From NCBI GenBank assembly GCA_014898425.1, contig RCSZ01000004.1:2294001-2358000 (forward strand): 64,000 bases of DNA. Reading direction: 5' to 3'. The notes below the pieces were generated by a model that saw only the letters and a list, made by a program, of their open reading frames with translations, was not told the origin of the DNA and made no database searches. This stretch comes from Botryotinia globosa (Eukaryota > Ascomycota > Leotiomycetes > Helotiales > Sclerotiniaceae). Position numbers and translations under genes: made by a program. This document shows positions 48,441 through 60,391 of the stretch, one piece after another (position 1 is the first letter of the stretch; every line of letters begins with the position of its first letter).

Positions 48441-48945
48441 ACATCAAACTTATTACTAATAAATCAAAAACAGCCGTGGTCATCACCCTCCAAGCTCGAA
48501 TAGCGACGAGTAAAAACATGGGGGAAATAGAATTGTGGATGCACAGTGCAGGGACAGGTAGGGATTGAGCATGAAGATGCAGCTACAGCTGCAGCTACAG
48601 CTACAGCATATGTATATGTATATATATAAGTAGTGTAAGAACTGCATCGTATATCAAGTTGTTGTTGTTGTTGCTAGCGCTTCATAGGTTGAGAAGTATA
48701 ATATCACTTTGACCTCACCTCAACTTCACGTCAACCTCATCTTATTACCTTGCCTCACCTTATCTCATCGGAATAACGGATTTACGGTTTGGAACGGGTT
48801 GATACCTTTTGTATCACTTTTATTTGTGTACAGGTCAACAAGGTGATTGGATGGGATTGAATTGGATTGAATTGGATTGAATTGAATTGGATTGGATCGT
48901 ATCGTATCGTATCCTACCATATCGTATCCTGCCGTATCGTATCCT

Positions 48946-48988
48946 ACCTACCTACCTACCTACCTACCTACCTACCTACCTACCTACC
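48946..48988. repeat. Tetranucleotide array (CTAC)n
   Basis: About ten perfect CTAC/TACC units, 280 bp upstream of the UNC93-like gene start. Confidence 0.95.
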
Positions 48989-49271
48989 TCTCATATCGAG
49001 AATTCAAAGACGCACTAAAGAGTGAATCTTTTCTTCACAAAGCCTTCGAACAAATCTCTACCGCACAAAGTCATTTGCATAAGAGTTTCTTCCCACAACT
49101 TCTCAAAATCTCCCCCCTTCAAATCTCTCCCACCACAAATCTCTTCTTCACCCATCCACCCACCGTCTTTTCCATCAAGATCGATTCCGCAAACTTCCCT
49201 GACACTCTTTCTCAATAATATCAATCATACCTAATATCCCCAAACAATAATCCCCTCTTTGTCCATTCAAT

Positions 49272-51143
49272 ATGGAGAAAGAAGCTGCGCATGCGCATTC
49301 CCCAGAGGTTGCTTCCGTTCAAGAGAATGTCGATTTCCGCACCAATACTCCCACGACCGCCGTCGATCACCATGGATGGAAGTATAAGCATCGTCGATTC
49401 CTGGGCATGAGCTTTTGGTACGCCTCTCCTCGAGTTCAACTTACCATGGTTGCATTCGTCTGCTTCCTCTGTCCTGGCATGTTCAATGCGCTTGGTGGTC
49501 TTGGTGGTGGTGGAAAAGCAGATCCGACTCTTGCAGATCATATGGTGAGTTATTTATCCTTGACGTTGATACTTCCTGGAATGCGATTGTCTATCTTGAC
49601 ATTTCTGACGATGGAATCTCCATGTATAAAATCAAGACATTTCCAAAGTCACGAATTTCTTACTAATATGAGATTTTCTAGAACACCGCTCTCTACTCCA
49701 CCTTTGCAGTCTTCGCTTTCTTCGGTGGTACTTTCGTCAACAAATTGGGTATCAAGACTTGTTTGGCCTTTGGTGGCATCGGATATTGTATTTATGCAAT
49801 TTCTCTCCTCGCCTCGGTTCACGCAAATGTGGGTGGCTTCAACATCTTCGCCGGTGCACTTCTTGGTGTTTGTGCTGGTCTATTGTGGACTGCCCAAGGA
49901 ACCATCATGGTTTCGTATCCATATGAAGGTGACAAGGGAAAATACTTTGGCGTTTTCTGGGCGGTTTTTAACTTTGGTGCTGTTCTTGGTGCTTTGGTAA
50001 GTTTTGATACACTTTCGTCCACTTTCTGTGCAATCGAGTTTAGCTATCACTTGATTCGCCTTTCCCGACTTCTCTGTCCTTCCTTGTTGAAGTTTCAGGG
50101 CGGGGGAGACCTCCCTCAGCCACTTCAAATAAATCCCAAAAGATCACACACTAACATTCTTTCAGATCCCACTTGGTCAAAATATCAATGTCAAGACCAA
50201 CAGTACTGTCACCGATGGAACTTACATCGCATTCATCATTCTCATGTTCGCCGGTGCTGTTCTCGCTCTCTTTTTATGTAATGCCGATGACATCGTTCGA
50301 CCTGATGGTACCAAAGTTGTTCTCATGAAACATCCATCCTGGAAATCAGAGTTCATCGGTCTTTACGACACCATTGTTCAAGAACCATTCATCATTCTCC
50401 TCTTCCCCATGTTCTGGGCTTCCAATTGGTTTTACACTTATCAACAAAATGGAATCAACGCCGCTGTTTTCAATACCCGTACTCGTGCTCTCAACAACGT
50501 TTTGTACTGGACTGCACAAATTTTCGGTGCCATCATCTTCGGTTTCGGTCTCGATGCTGGTAACTTCCGTCGTTCGGTTCGTGCCAAGTCCGCTCTCGCT
50601 CTCCTCTTCTCCATCACCATGATTACTTGGGGTGGTGGATATGCTTTCGAAAGAACCTATACCCGTGAGAGCACCAACTCAGCTACCGGAGACTATATTC
50701 CAGTCGACTGGACTGATGGTGGTAAAAAATACATTGGTCCCATGTTCCTCTACATCTTTTATGGATTCTTTGACTCCGCATGGCAAGGATCGGTTTACTG
50801 GTTCATGGGTGCCCTTTCTAACTCTGGTCGTAAATCTGCCAATTATGTCGGTTTTTACAAGGGTATTCAATCAGCTGGCGGTGCTGTCATGTGGGCACTG
50901 GATGCTAAGAAACTTTCCTACCATGATGAATTCATCAGCAATTGGGTTATCCTCTCCGTCTCTTGCGTCATTGCTGCTCCCGTCATCTTTTTGAGAATCA
51001 AGGATACCGTTACTGTCGAAGAAGACTTACAAGGTACCGATAAAACACTCGCAGATGTGGTTCCGGAAGGTCATGAGGAGAAGTTGGGTGGTGGTCATGA
51101 ATTGAATACTCATGGTCCCATTTCTCGTTCCGATAATGTTTAG
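49272..51143 (+). CDS. UNC93-like (DUF895) MFS protein
   Basis: Three exons, 49272-49544, 49682-49996 and 50166-51143, separated by introns of 137 and 169 nt. The joins are in frame and give 521 aa. The hydrophobicity pattern shows about 11-12 transmembrane helices. Landmarks of fungal UNC93/DUF895 proteins are visible: SPRVQLTMVAFVCFLCPGMFNAL with GGLGGGG (helix 1 and loop), AGLLWTAQGTIMVSYP, KGKYFGVFWAVFNFGAVLG, FPMFWASNWFYTYQQNGINAAVFNTRTRALN and FDSAWQGSVYWFMGALSN. Substrate unknown; these are plasma-membrane or vacuolar transporters of the MFS clan. The N-terminus (MEKEAAHAHSPEVASVQ) and C-terminus (EGHEEKLGGGHELNTHG) are cytosolic and charged. A heptamer array begins just after the stop codon. 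Confidence 0.93.
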
Positions 51144-51175
51144 AGGCTTTTTTTCGGTGGCGTCTTCTACTTTTC

Positions 51176-51245
51176 TATTCGAGATTCGAGATTCGAGATT
51201 CGAGATTCGAGATTCGAGATTCGAGATTCGAGATTCGAGATTCGA
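51176..51245. repeat. Heptanucleotide array (ATTCGAG)n, 10 copies
   Basis: Perfect tandem 7-nt repeat starting about 33 bp after the transporter stop codon, hence probably within its 3' UTR. Confidence 0.97.
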
Positions 51246-52449
51246 CTTCAATTTAACGCGCTGGTTGGCTTTCATTAATTTTGCTTTGGGATATTATTTC
51301 TGGCTCTTGTGCAGGTGGTGATGGAGATGGATAGGAGGGGTTGAGATGAAGATGGATGAATGGATGCATGGATGCATGGTTAGCCAAACAAAGACAAATT
51401 ACTTCATTCCTAAACTTTTTTCTTCCTCGTCATCTTTCACCATCTCATCCAACCGCGGAGAAATGTAATGTTCGATCAAAGCTAGTTTTTAAATTGTCAG
51501 TCACTTAATAAGTTGGTTGGGTACATCTCTTCTCTTCTCATGTTCTCCCTCTCTCTCTCTCGAAAACGAAAATAACTATTAGAATCAAATCCAGAGACCA
51601 GATTTTCTCCTTTGCCTTTCCCTTTCCTCTTTCCTCTTTCCTCTCTCATCTCTCATCTCTCATCTCTCATCTCACCCTAAGAGAAAACTTTTCCTTCCTT
51701 CCTTCCCATTCGGAACGCTTTTCTCTAGAGTGGGTTTTGCTGTGCATTAGTAATGACTGGGACTTTCTGTCTTCCTATCTTTGTGTCTTTGATGTTAATC
51801 TTTGATGTTAATCTTTGATGTTATCGTATCATATCATATTAATCAATAGATAGATGGATATGTATGGGAATATGAGTGGGAATATGAGTGGGAATATGGG
51901 CAGAGATATCTTTCTTGTTTGTTGTTAGATAGATGAGATAGATGGGTGAGATGAGATAGATGAGGTGAGATGAGATAAGGGGTCTATGAATTATATATGT
52001 ATATATATATGTATATATATATAATATATATATATATATTTGATATGGTTTGATTTGATTTGATATGATATATGAATTAAATTAAAAAAAATTAAATAAA
52101 TAAATAAATAGATTATACTTTATACTTTTTGCTTTACTTTTTGCTTTACTTTGCTTTACTTTTCGCTTTACTTTTTACTTTATTTTTTACTTTACTTTTT
52201 ATTTTACTTTACTTTGCTTTACTTTTCGCTTTACTTTTTGCTTTAACTAAACTTAACTAAACTTTAATTAAACTTAACTAAATTTATCTAACTTATCTAA
52301 ACTTAATTAAACTTAACTAAACTTATCTAAACTTATCTAAACTTATCTAAACTTATCTAAACTTATCTAAACTTATCTAAACTTATCTAAACTTAACTAA
52401 ACTTAACTAACCTTACCTAACCTTACCTAAACTTATCTAAATAACTAAA
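51246..52449. other. Intergenic with dense low-complexity repeats
   Basis: No gene. Runs include CTCATCT (51640-51672), TTTGATGTTAATC (51787-51820), GATGAGATA (51924-51975), a TA-rich stretch (51990-52040), TTTACTTTTTGC (52120-52245) and AAACTTATCT (52250-52445, 10-nt unit). Confidence 0.7.
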
Positions 52450-54655
52450 TTAATTTCCTTCACTCTATTTTAAATACTCAAGAATTATACTATACATTCA
52501 TGAATATTATATATATTATATCATATTATACTACTAGTCATTAGGAAAAAAGAATTTTTCAGACCGTGAATTCGTAAAAGCTTTTTCTCTTATTTCTTTA
52601 ATCTTTATAAAAACTAACCCCCAAACCCTTAATCCTTATTATACTCGAGATTTAATTATAAATAATAATGATTTATTTATATAAGAAATTGTAATTATTT
52701 TATTGAGATTTATAAAGAATATTTGATATAAATTCCAAAAATAGATTTCTATTTGAAATAAAAAAAATTCTATAATTTGTATAATATATTTATAGAAATC
52801 TTAGAAAGAAAAATTGTATTATATAGAATAATATAAACTATAATTTTATTATAAAAGATATTATATCATTAGAAAGCATTCATTATTATTAATATTATTA
52901 TAATTTTAAAATTTATTTTAGGATTTTTGAAAAGAAGTGTATTAATATTCAAGTTTTAATATCAAATCTTTTTTGAATAATTTTCTTTTTATATATAAAC
53001 TATTATATCATAAACAAAAGAATTCTAATAAGGATTCCTTATTTTATTTATTTTAAATTCGAATTTAAATATTAAATTATATAATTAATTAATCCTCAAT
53101 TTATATAAAAAATTATTCAATTTAATATACAATCTTAAAGAAATCAAAGGCCTGCAAGCCCCCAAACCTCTTACTTTTTAAAAAAGTATTATATAATTAT
53201 ATTTATAATTATAAAAATATAAAAAAGAAATTTCATTGAAACCTTGTAAACAAAGTCGATTTATCTTTTTTTATTCAGATTTTTTAATTTTATTCAGATT
53301 TTAATAAATCACTTCATATCAGATTATCAATTATACTACTGAATTATAAAAACTATAATATTAAAATAATTTTTATTAATATTAGATTAACTATATTTAA
53401 TATAAACCTTTTTTAATTGATTATATAAACTCTAGTTATATTTATATTATTTCAACTTCAATTCTTTATAAAAATCTTAATTTTAAAACTAATAATATAA
53501 AAAATATATTATTTGAAAATCCTTAATTTCTTATATATAATTATCACTTTTCTTCTTTTTTATTCAATTCATATTAGTTTAAATAAACTAATTCAAAAAA
53601 TTCTATTATTAATTCAATTACAATATTACCTGGAAAAACTAAGCTTCAATCAATAAAAAGTTTCACATATTATTTATAATCAATCAAAGGGAACCTTATA
53701 TATACCAATTGATAAATTTGCTATAGTTATAGAGATATATGATTATATAATATATGAGTATAAAAAAACTTGACTTGCTTCTTACGAATCCATTATTTAT
53801 ATATATAATAATTATTATTAAATATATATTTACTGAAATACTATTCTTTCTTTTTATTTAATTAATTAATTCTAGTAATTAGTAATTAGTAATTAGTAAT
53901 TAGTTAGTTCTAGTGATTAGTTAGTTCTAGTAATTAGTTAGTTCTAGTGATTAGTTAGTTCTAGTGATTAATTAGTTCTAATAATTAATTAATAAAATAT
54001 TCAAAATCTTTCTATCTAAAGGGTTTGATAAGATGTATTTATATATATTTTAATTTTATAATTATTTATGTTTTTCTTTTATTGTGTTTATTGATTTTTT
54101 ATTTTTATTATATTTGTATTTGTATTTGTATTTGTATTTGTATTTGTATTTGTATTTGTATTTGTATTTGTATTTGTATTTGTATTTGTATTTGTATTTG
54201 TATTTATATTTGTATTCTATTTGTATTTGTATTTATATTTATAATTATATTTGTAATTATAATTATAGTATATCTACAATTATACTATATAGTATATAAA
54301 ATATATTATTTATATATCTATACATATACTCAAATATTTACATAGTGTCAGGAATATATATATAGTAGTAAGCTATTAGAACTTCAATCCCTAATACTAT
54401 ATCTTTTATAAAATAGATTACGTGCGTAGTATAATAATAAAGCTTATAACTTCTATTAATCTATTGATTTATATACGTAACACATAGAGAATAAAATACT
54501 AATTATTAGAAGAAAAAAACATTCAGACTATAGATTCATAGAAATTTTATTATTATTTTTTATTCTTATAATTTTAAATCTCTTTAAATTCGTTGATTTC
54601 AAATTCTTTTTCTCTGATCGTTAGTATTATTATGATATTAAATATATGAAATGTT
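52450..54655. repeat. AT-rich RIP-degraded block
   Basis: About 2.2 kb of very AT-rich DNA without coding frames. It contains partial diverged repeats: a segment around 52545-52590 resembles 54508-54550, and a C-rich motif at 52616-52650 matches 54811-54845 with only C/T and G/A differences. No element ends were identified. Confidence 0.65.
54111..54235. repeat. Hexanucleotide array (TTTGTA)n, about 18 copies
   Basis: Near-perfect tandem 6-nt repeat embedded in the AT-rich block. Confidence 0.95.
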
Positions 54656-54658
54656 ATA

Positions 54659-54774
54659 TTCTAATTCTAATTCTAATTCTAATTCTAATTCTAATTCTAA
54701 TTCTAATTCTAATTCTAATTCTAATTCTAATTCTAATTCTAATTCCAATTCCAATTCCAATTCTAATTCTAATT
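54659..54774. repeat. Hexanucleotide array (CTAATT)n, about 19 copies
   Basis: Tandem 6-nt repeat with three internal CCAATT variants. Translated, it gives only Asn-Ser runs. Confidence 0.95.
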
Positions 54775-56392
54775 CAATAATATTAATATACTATAATATA
54801 TATGAGGGCCAGCCCCCAAGCCCCCGATCCTCGCTACGCTCGAGTTTTAAATTTAATAATTTGTTATTCTTATTCTTACTATCTAGCTTTTTCTAAAGTA
54901 TCCAGCTTTTCATAAGTATTTAATTTTATATATATATAATTATCTATCTAATTTCTTTACTCTATCTGTTTTTTCTTTACTTTATCTTCTTTCTTCTCTT
55001 TATCTTCCTTCTCCTCCTCCTCCTCCTCCTCCTCCTCCTCCTTTATCTCCTCGCTTCTTTATCTCCACCCCATTTACTCCTAATACTTTTCTATATTATA
55101 CTATATTCTTTTATAACTCATCTATATTCTTCTATATCCCATCTACTTTCCCCTAACCACCTCTTCCTAATATTCATTTATAATAAATCTCATTATCTCA
55201 TCATCTCATTATTCAAATTCATTTCACCTTATTATCAAACCTCCTCCTTTAAATTTCCTCTCTTCTTTCTTTCTTTCTTTCTTTATATTATATTATATTC
55301 TCTCTATTTTCTCCTTTATATCCCCTCATTTCTATCTCCTTATTTATATCTCTTTATATATATCTCCTTATTCATATCCCCTCCCTCTTTCTTTTCTCTC
55401 CTCCTCCTCCTCCTCCTCCTTCTCCTCCTCCTCCTTTTCCTTTCCCCTTTCTTCTTTTCCTTTACCCCTCTCTTATCTCTTGCACACCATCTCACTCCCC
55501 CCATCTCTCTTCTCCACCACCTACATCCAAATATATCTAAGCACAACACAATACAACCCAACTCCATTCCCTCCATTCCCTCCATTCCCTCCATTCCCTC
55601 CATTCCCTCCATTCCCTCCATTCCCTTCATTCCCCTCCTACACTCCCCCTCCCCATCCTACACCCACCCATCCATCCACCCAATCCATCCATCCATCCAT
55701 CCATCCATCCATCCATTCATCCATTAAAACCCAAATAAACTCACCAGTATTTCAAAGCACCTTTAACACCAAGAGGCTAAAGACAAAGCATTTTCCTTTC
55801 TTTCTTTATTTTTTCAATTCTATATAATCGAGTTTAGAAAAGATGCAGCATCACATAACCACACACAGATAGATCCCTGAGTCTTAAAACACTCATTATA
55901 TATATATACGCCATATAAAAGTTCCGTAAAATCTAATGTATAACTAAGTTTCTTCTACTACGCTTCAAAACATATATCCACACATCTATATATCCAACCT
56001 CAAACTCCCTTTCATTCACTTGAATATATACACACACATATAATCATAACCTCATTAATTTAATACATAATCTCTACATCCATCACATGCAATCATTCAA
56101 TTCATCATCATTACCATTTCTGCAGAAAAACCAAAAAAAAAGGCAAAAACTAAAAAAATAAGCAAACACATGTAAATGAAGACCCCATCCATCCTTCATC
56201 TCTCACTATATGTACCATCTTCTCGCGATTCCATGTATGCCTTAACATCACATTGGTAAACGGTATTCCCAAACGCCACGCCATTCATGTACAAAGATAT
56301 CCCCTCCGTCCAACCATCCAAGCCATTTTATCCGCATTCGTCCATCCTCATAATTCGATTCCCTTTCTCAATCATTACCAACACCTCATCAC
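54775..56392. other. Intergenic, pyrimidine-rich microsatellite region
   Basis: No gene. Holds the GC-rich motif at 54811-54845, a CTC/TCC array (55010-55042), CTTT repeats (55262-55283), TCC arrays (55401-55440), a 9-nt CCATTCCCT array (55563-55635, about 8 copies) and a CCAT array (55670-55720). The part after 55800 is the 3' flank of the coiled-coil gene. Confidence 0.65.
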
Positions 56393-57647
56393 TCACTCAA
56401 TATATTTCCCATTCCCACTCCCTCCACTCAACCAACTAAAAGTTTTCTTCTTTCCTCCAGATCGCTTCTCACTCGAATTCGGCGGATAATTCATATCTCC
56501 ATTCATATTCGCATTTCCATTTCCATTTCCATTTCCATTTCCTCTTCCATTCATACTCCCACCCATCATCGCACCACTCATATTCGCACCCATATCTATA
56601 CTCGCATTTCTACTACTCTGCGGTCTGACATTATTATGCTGCGAAGTGATCGTGTCGGATTTATGCGGAATGGGAATATTAGGATTGGAAACCGGAGCAG
56701 TCGCGTACATATGGGGATCGGGACCATCTTGCAATTGGTGCGAGGAACGAGAGGAGCTAGGACCGGGGTTTGGAGGAGCGGATGATTTGAAGGGTTCGGA
56801 TGCGCCAAAGAGATCGCCCGATTTGATGAGGTCTTGCCAGGTATCGAAGGAGCGCTGGCGGGGGTTAGTTGTTGGATTTGGGGATTTGGGGAGCTGGGAT
56901 AAGGTGTGCTGAGAAGAGTGTGAATATGACGTACCTTGTAATCTTTTTCCGCGAGCTTGATTTCATATGCGCACTTGTCGACTTCTTTCTGATACCAAGC
57001 ATCTAATGCCATGATGATTGACTCGCTCAGAGCATTAACATTTTGAAAGAGAGCTTTGGTGTCCAATGCGACGGAATGTAATTTGCCATTAACCTCTGTG
57101 TAATCTGGATGACTGTCGAAAGCTGGAAACTAATTTTCGAAATGTTAGAAGCTGTAAATCTGGACTGGAACCCTTCACTTCATCTCAAGCTATCCGCACA
57201 TCTAGCTATCCCACATCAAGCTATTCCCACCCTCATATTCCATCCGGAGTTCAAGTAGAAAAATAAGAAGCTCACCTCATTAATACTCTGAATTTGTTCC
57301 TCCGTACTAACAATCAAGCCCTCAAAACTACTCTTCGTCTTCTGACTCCTCTGATCCAAATACTGTCTCTCATTTTCATAAATCGTCTTAATCTGGGCTC
57401 TCCTCTTATGCAACGACTGGATCCTCTCAATCGCATCATGCAATTGGGATTTGGGGGATTCACTCGGTTCCGGAATGGAATTGCCATGCATCATTTTCTG
57501 ACTGGCCATGGGATCCTCGGTGTTATCGCTGGAAGGAGAAGAATGTGTTAGAGTTTGAGGTTTGGAGGGGAGAATGGGTTCGCGCGGGGAAGCTTGGGTT
57601 TGGGTAGGAGGGATGGAGTTGGTCGGCGTGTATTTGTTGCGTGGCAT
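56393..57647 (-). CDS. Coiled-coil protein of unknown function
   Basis: Three exons, 57647-57276, 57129-56935 and 56854-56393, all GT-AG and all phase 0, give 342 aa from MPRNKYTPT. Residues 1-75 are Pro/Ser/Thr-rich and disordered. Residues about 80-125 form a coiled coil (LHDAIERIQSLHKRRAQIK; RQYLDQRSQKTKSSFEGLI), and exon 2 continues the helix (ALSESIIMALDAWYQKEVDK, YEIKLAEKDYK). The C-terminus has a Gly/Asn/Met low-complexity stretch (repeated GN and NMNG) and ends in a basic KRSGGKKKTFSWLSGG tail. No family recognised. Some residues could mediate protein-protein contact, but this is a guess. The consistent exon phases and splice sites make it a solid gene. Confidence 0.8.
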
Positions 57648-58380
57648 TTTGAATATGTGCCAATGCATACGGTGATTTGGTTTGGTATGATGTGATGTGT
57701 GTGTATGTGTGCGTGTATATGTGTATGATTTGAAATTGAAAGATTGAATGAATGAATCAATAAATGAATGAATGGAAGAGATAGAACTTACTATGGTGGG
57801 GATGGAGGGGATGCCATTGCTATCGGAAGATCTTCCCAATAAGTAAAGCAATAGTACAGAAATGGATGTACAAGAGATGAGTTTCAGTTTTTGTTCCTTT
57901 GAATCAAAAGAATTAATCTCCTAGTCCTAGGGATGTTATGGTATGCGTGTGTGAAACACAATTGATTGATTTTGATATCGGAGAGAAAAAGTGATAGGCA
58001 GAGATGGGAGAAGGGCGGTAGATGCAGACGCGGGAAGGGAAGAGAAGAGAGAGATTGAAGTGTGGTGGAGTGTAGTGTAGTGTCGTGTACGTTTGAAAGA
58101 GAAGAGAGAAATGGAAAAACAAAATATGTTTAGAGGGATGAAGGGATGAAGGGATGGATGAATGGATAGATAGATAGATAGATAGATAGATAGAGCTGAA
58201 TGTGAAAGAACAACCCGATGATTCTTTAATTACAATTTAATTTAATTTAATTCAATTCTCAGTTGCGTGAGTGAGAGAGAGAGAGTATATCAAAATGTAT
58301 ATAATAAAATGATAAAAGCTTCCCTCCCCCTTGAACAAATAAGTAATTCAATTCCAGCTTAATAAACATGTGGCTGGGAA
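57648..58380. other. Intergenic, promoter side of the coiled-coil gene
   Basis: Contains short GT, GAAT and GATA runs (GATA at 58167-58192). The minus-strand frame continuing upstream of 57647 to 57851 is in frame with the coiled-coil protein but low in complexity, so ATG 57647 is preferred. Confidence 0.5.
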
Positions 58381-58397
58381 AGAAAAGAAAAGGAAAG

Positions 58398-58530
58398 AAA
58401 ATATAAAATATAAAATATAAAATATAAAATATAAAATATAAAATATAAAATATAAAATATAAAATATAAAATATAAAATATAAAATATAAAATATAAAAT
58501 ATAAAATATAAAATATAAAATATAAAATAC
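58398..58530. repeat. Heptanucleotide array (ATATAAA)n, about 19 copies
   Basis: Near-perfect 7-nt AT-only tandem array. Confidence 0.96.
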
Positions 58531-60047
58531 AAAGTCTTTTCTTCAGGCTGCATTAATTAGGTCATAAATAAATCCATGGCCTCATATAATTCCCTTGATA
58601 GTGATATAAAAGAACCCATCACATCTCATAAAATACCATTCCATCCTTATAATTTCACCATCAAAACCCAATCGAGAAAATGCTCTACTTCGTAATCCAG
58701 GAACCACAAACTTCGAGGGTGGAGTGGGATGACATGACATGACATGGGATGAGAGAGTTGAACATGGGATAAGATGGTATTGGCATGGGATGGTCCGAAG
58801 CCGTGGCGCGTTCCCCAACCTCTCGTCTTTTTTCTTTCTTTTTATCGTACTGGACACGGATACCAACCTACCAACCTACCTACCTACTTACCTACTTATC
58901 AAACGTGTAGAGTGCTTTTTGAATGAATGGATGGATCGGAATATTCATCATTTAATTGGATGGATGCATAATAATCTCACGAAACATGTTGTGATGAGAA
59001 TCGTGTCGTGCTTGGCGTGGGACAAGAAATTATATATCATTCATCGAGTGAGAGGTTTCGCTTCTTACATCTTCTTGATACGCTCTCTGGGTTTGTTGGC
59101 TGCATATACGTGTTTAAATACCTACCTACCTACCTACCTACCTACTTACCTACCTATATCTCATGATTGGGGATATCCGACGACGGTAAAATCAGTCACT
59201 TCTCTTATGTTACTACTGTATCATAGCGACGCGATGGCAGAACAGGAGTTGTGCATCCAAACCAGTCTCGATATTTGATGATATCAACTGCGGATCCAAG
59301 GCCATAGTATCGTCGGGACAGTATCCTGAACAAATTTACTAAGAACCAAGTAGTTCTGCGCATCTACGAAATGAAGCTTGAGGTTGAGATCGAGATTCAG
59401 CTCAAAGAATTATTAATGCCCAATAATACTTGGCAGTCATTGGCTGCATATTAGAGTTCGGACCCCTATCAATGACATTGACGTGTGCCGAACTTTCCCA
59501 CGTGAGTTTGGTTTAATTCTCTTAAATTTAAATGTTTATTTTTGAATAGGAAGAATCGCTACTCTTGATTGTTACAAGTTTTGATATTTGGTCGAATACG
59601 TTGGGTCAAGTGGTTTACTGGGTGGTTTACTTTCTTCGTGTATGAAGTCTCTCTGAGAATAGTGTGTTCGAATTTTTGGAGAGTTTGCTGTATATTGGCA
59701 GAAATGCTCTTTCTTTAATTGAATCCATTCAGAGTCAAGACAATACAAACACCCCTCAAAGTATACCAAACTTTATCCCCAAGCGAACTCAATCCCACCT
59801 AGCTCTACTATCCATAATCTCCCCCCCCCCCCCCCCCCCCCCCAACACCCAACCCTCCTATCCATAATCTTCCCCCTCCCAAACATCACCAACCCAATCC
59901 TCCAACCCAACCCTCCAACCCAACCCTCCAATCCAAACCCCCTAATGCTGAAACGCAATCCCCAGAGACTCCATCTCCTCTCTACACCTCCCCTCAAACA
60001 ATCTCGACCTAATCCTTCACTAAATCTCCCCAATAAACCCCACTCCC
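58531..60047. other. Intergenic, no supported gene
   Basis: Includes CTAC arrays at 58867-58895 and 59119-59155 and a pure C run of 23 (59821-59843), followed by AACCC/CCAACC-rich sequence to about 59940. A 179-codon plus-strand frame (58739-59278) owes its length to the CTAC arrays and is not accepted. Confidence 0.5.
59821..59843. repeat. Homopolymer C run (23)
   Basis: Uninterrupted C tract. Its length may vary in the population or be affected by sequencing. Confidence 0.95.
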
Positions 60048-60391
60048 ATGCGCCTCCCTCAACCCCACAAAACCACCCTATCACTCCAATTCCCAATCGC
60101 TTTCACGCACCTTATATTCACCCCACTACAAATCCCCATCATCGCATCCTCGCACGTAAGTTCCACATGTTGATACCCACACCAATCTTCCACGCAATCG
60201 TCCTTTCCAGATAGTGCCGGGCGACGACACATGCTGTACAATTTTGGAGCCGTACAAGTAGCGAGAGGACAGTGATTGAAGCTTTCGACGATGGTGAAGG
60301 GACAGATTCATCTCAAACGTGGGTTGAAGATGCGGGATACTTGGGATTCAACGTGCTGTGCTTCAGTAGGTGGGTCGTTCATGGTTGTTAG
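60048..60391 (+). CDS. Possible small two-exon gene, 94 aa
   Basis: ATG 60048 opens MRLPQPHKTTLSLQFPIAFT; exon 1 ends at 60155 at a good donor (GTAAGT). With the acceptor TAG at 60214 the frame continues from 60215 (CRATTHAVQFWSRTSSERT, EAFDDGEGTDSSQTWVEDAG) to TAG at 60391. Both exons are whole-codon lengths. A more obvious acceptor (CCAG, 60207-60210) would give a short out-of-frame end. No family is recognised and no promoter evidence is visible, so this is a candidate only. Confidence 0.28.

Larger units (their letters stand above)
46191..49271. other. Simple-sequence-rich intergenic DNA
   Basis: About 3 kb with no convincing gene. It contains ATAGAT runs (46305-46320), a GGTAT array, TATA runs at 46938-46965, GGGGAT repeats at 47785-47805, a 21-nt tandem array, GCAGCTACA repeats at 48581-48607, ATTGGATTGA repeats at 48850-48895 and a CTAC array at 48946-48988. 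The last 250 bp is pyrimidine-rich and is probably the promoter and 5'-UTR of the transporter gene. Confidence 0.6.

Noticed and set aside
54025..54345. Frames across the TTTGTA array
   Set aside because: Low-complexity artefact of the hexamer in AT-rich DNA.
58739..59278. 179-codon plus-strand frame
   Set aside because: Its length depends on CTAC arrays (YLPT repeats), with no domain and no splice or codon support.
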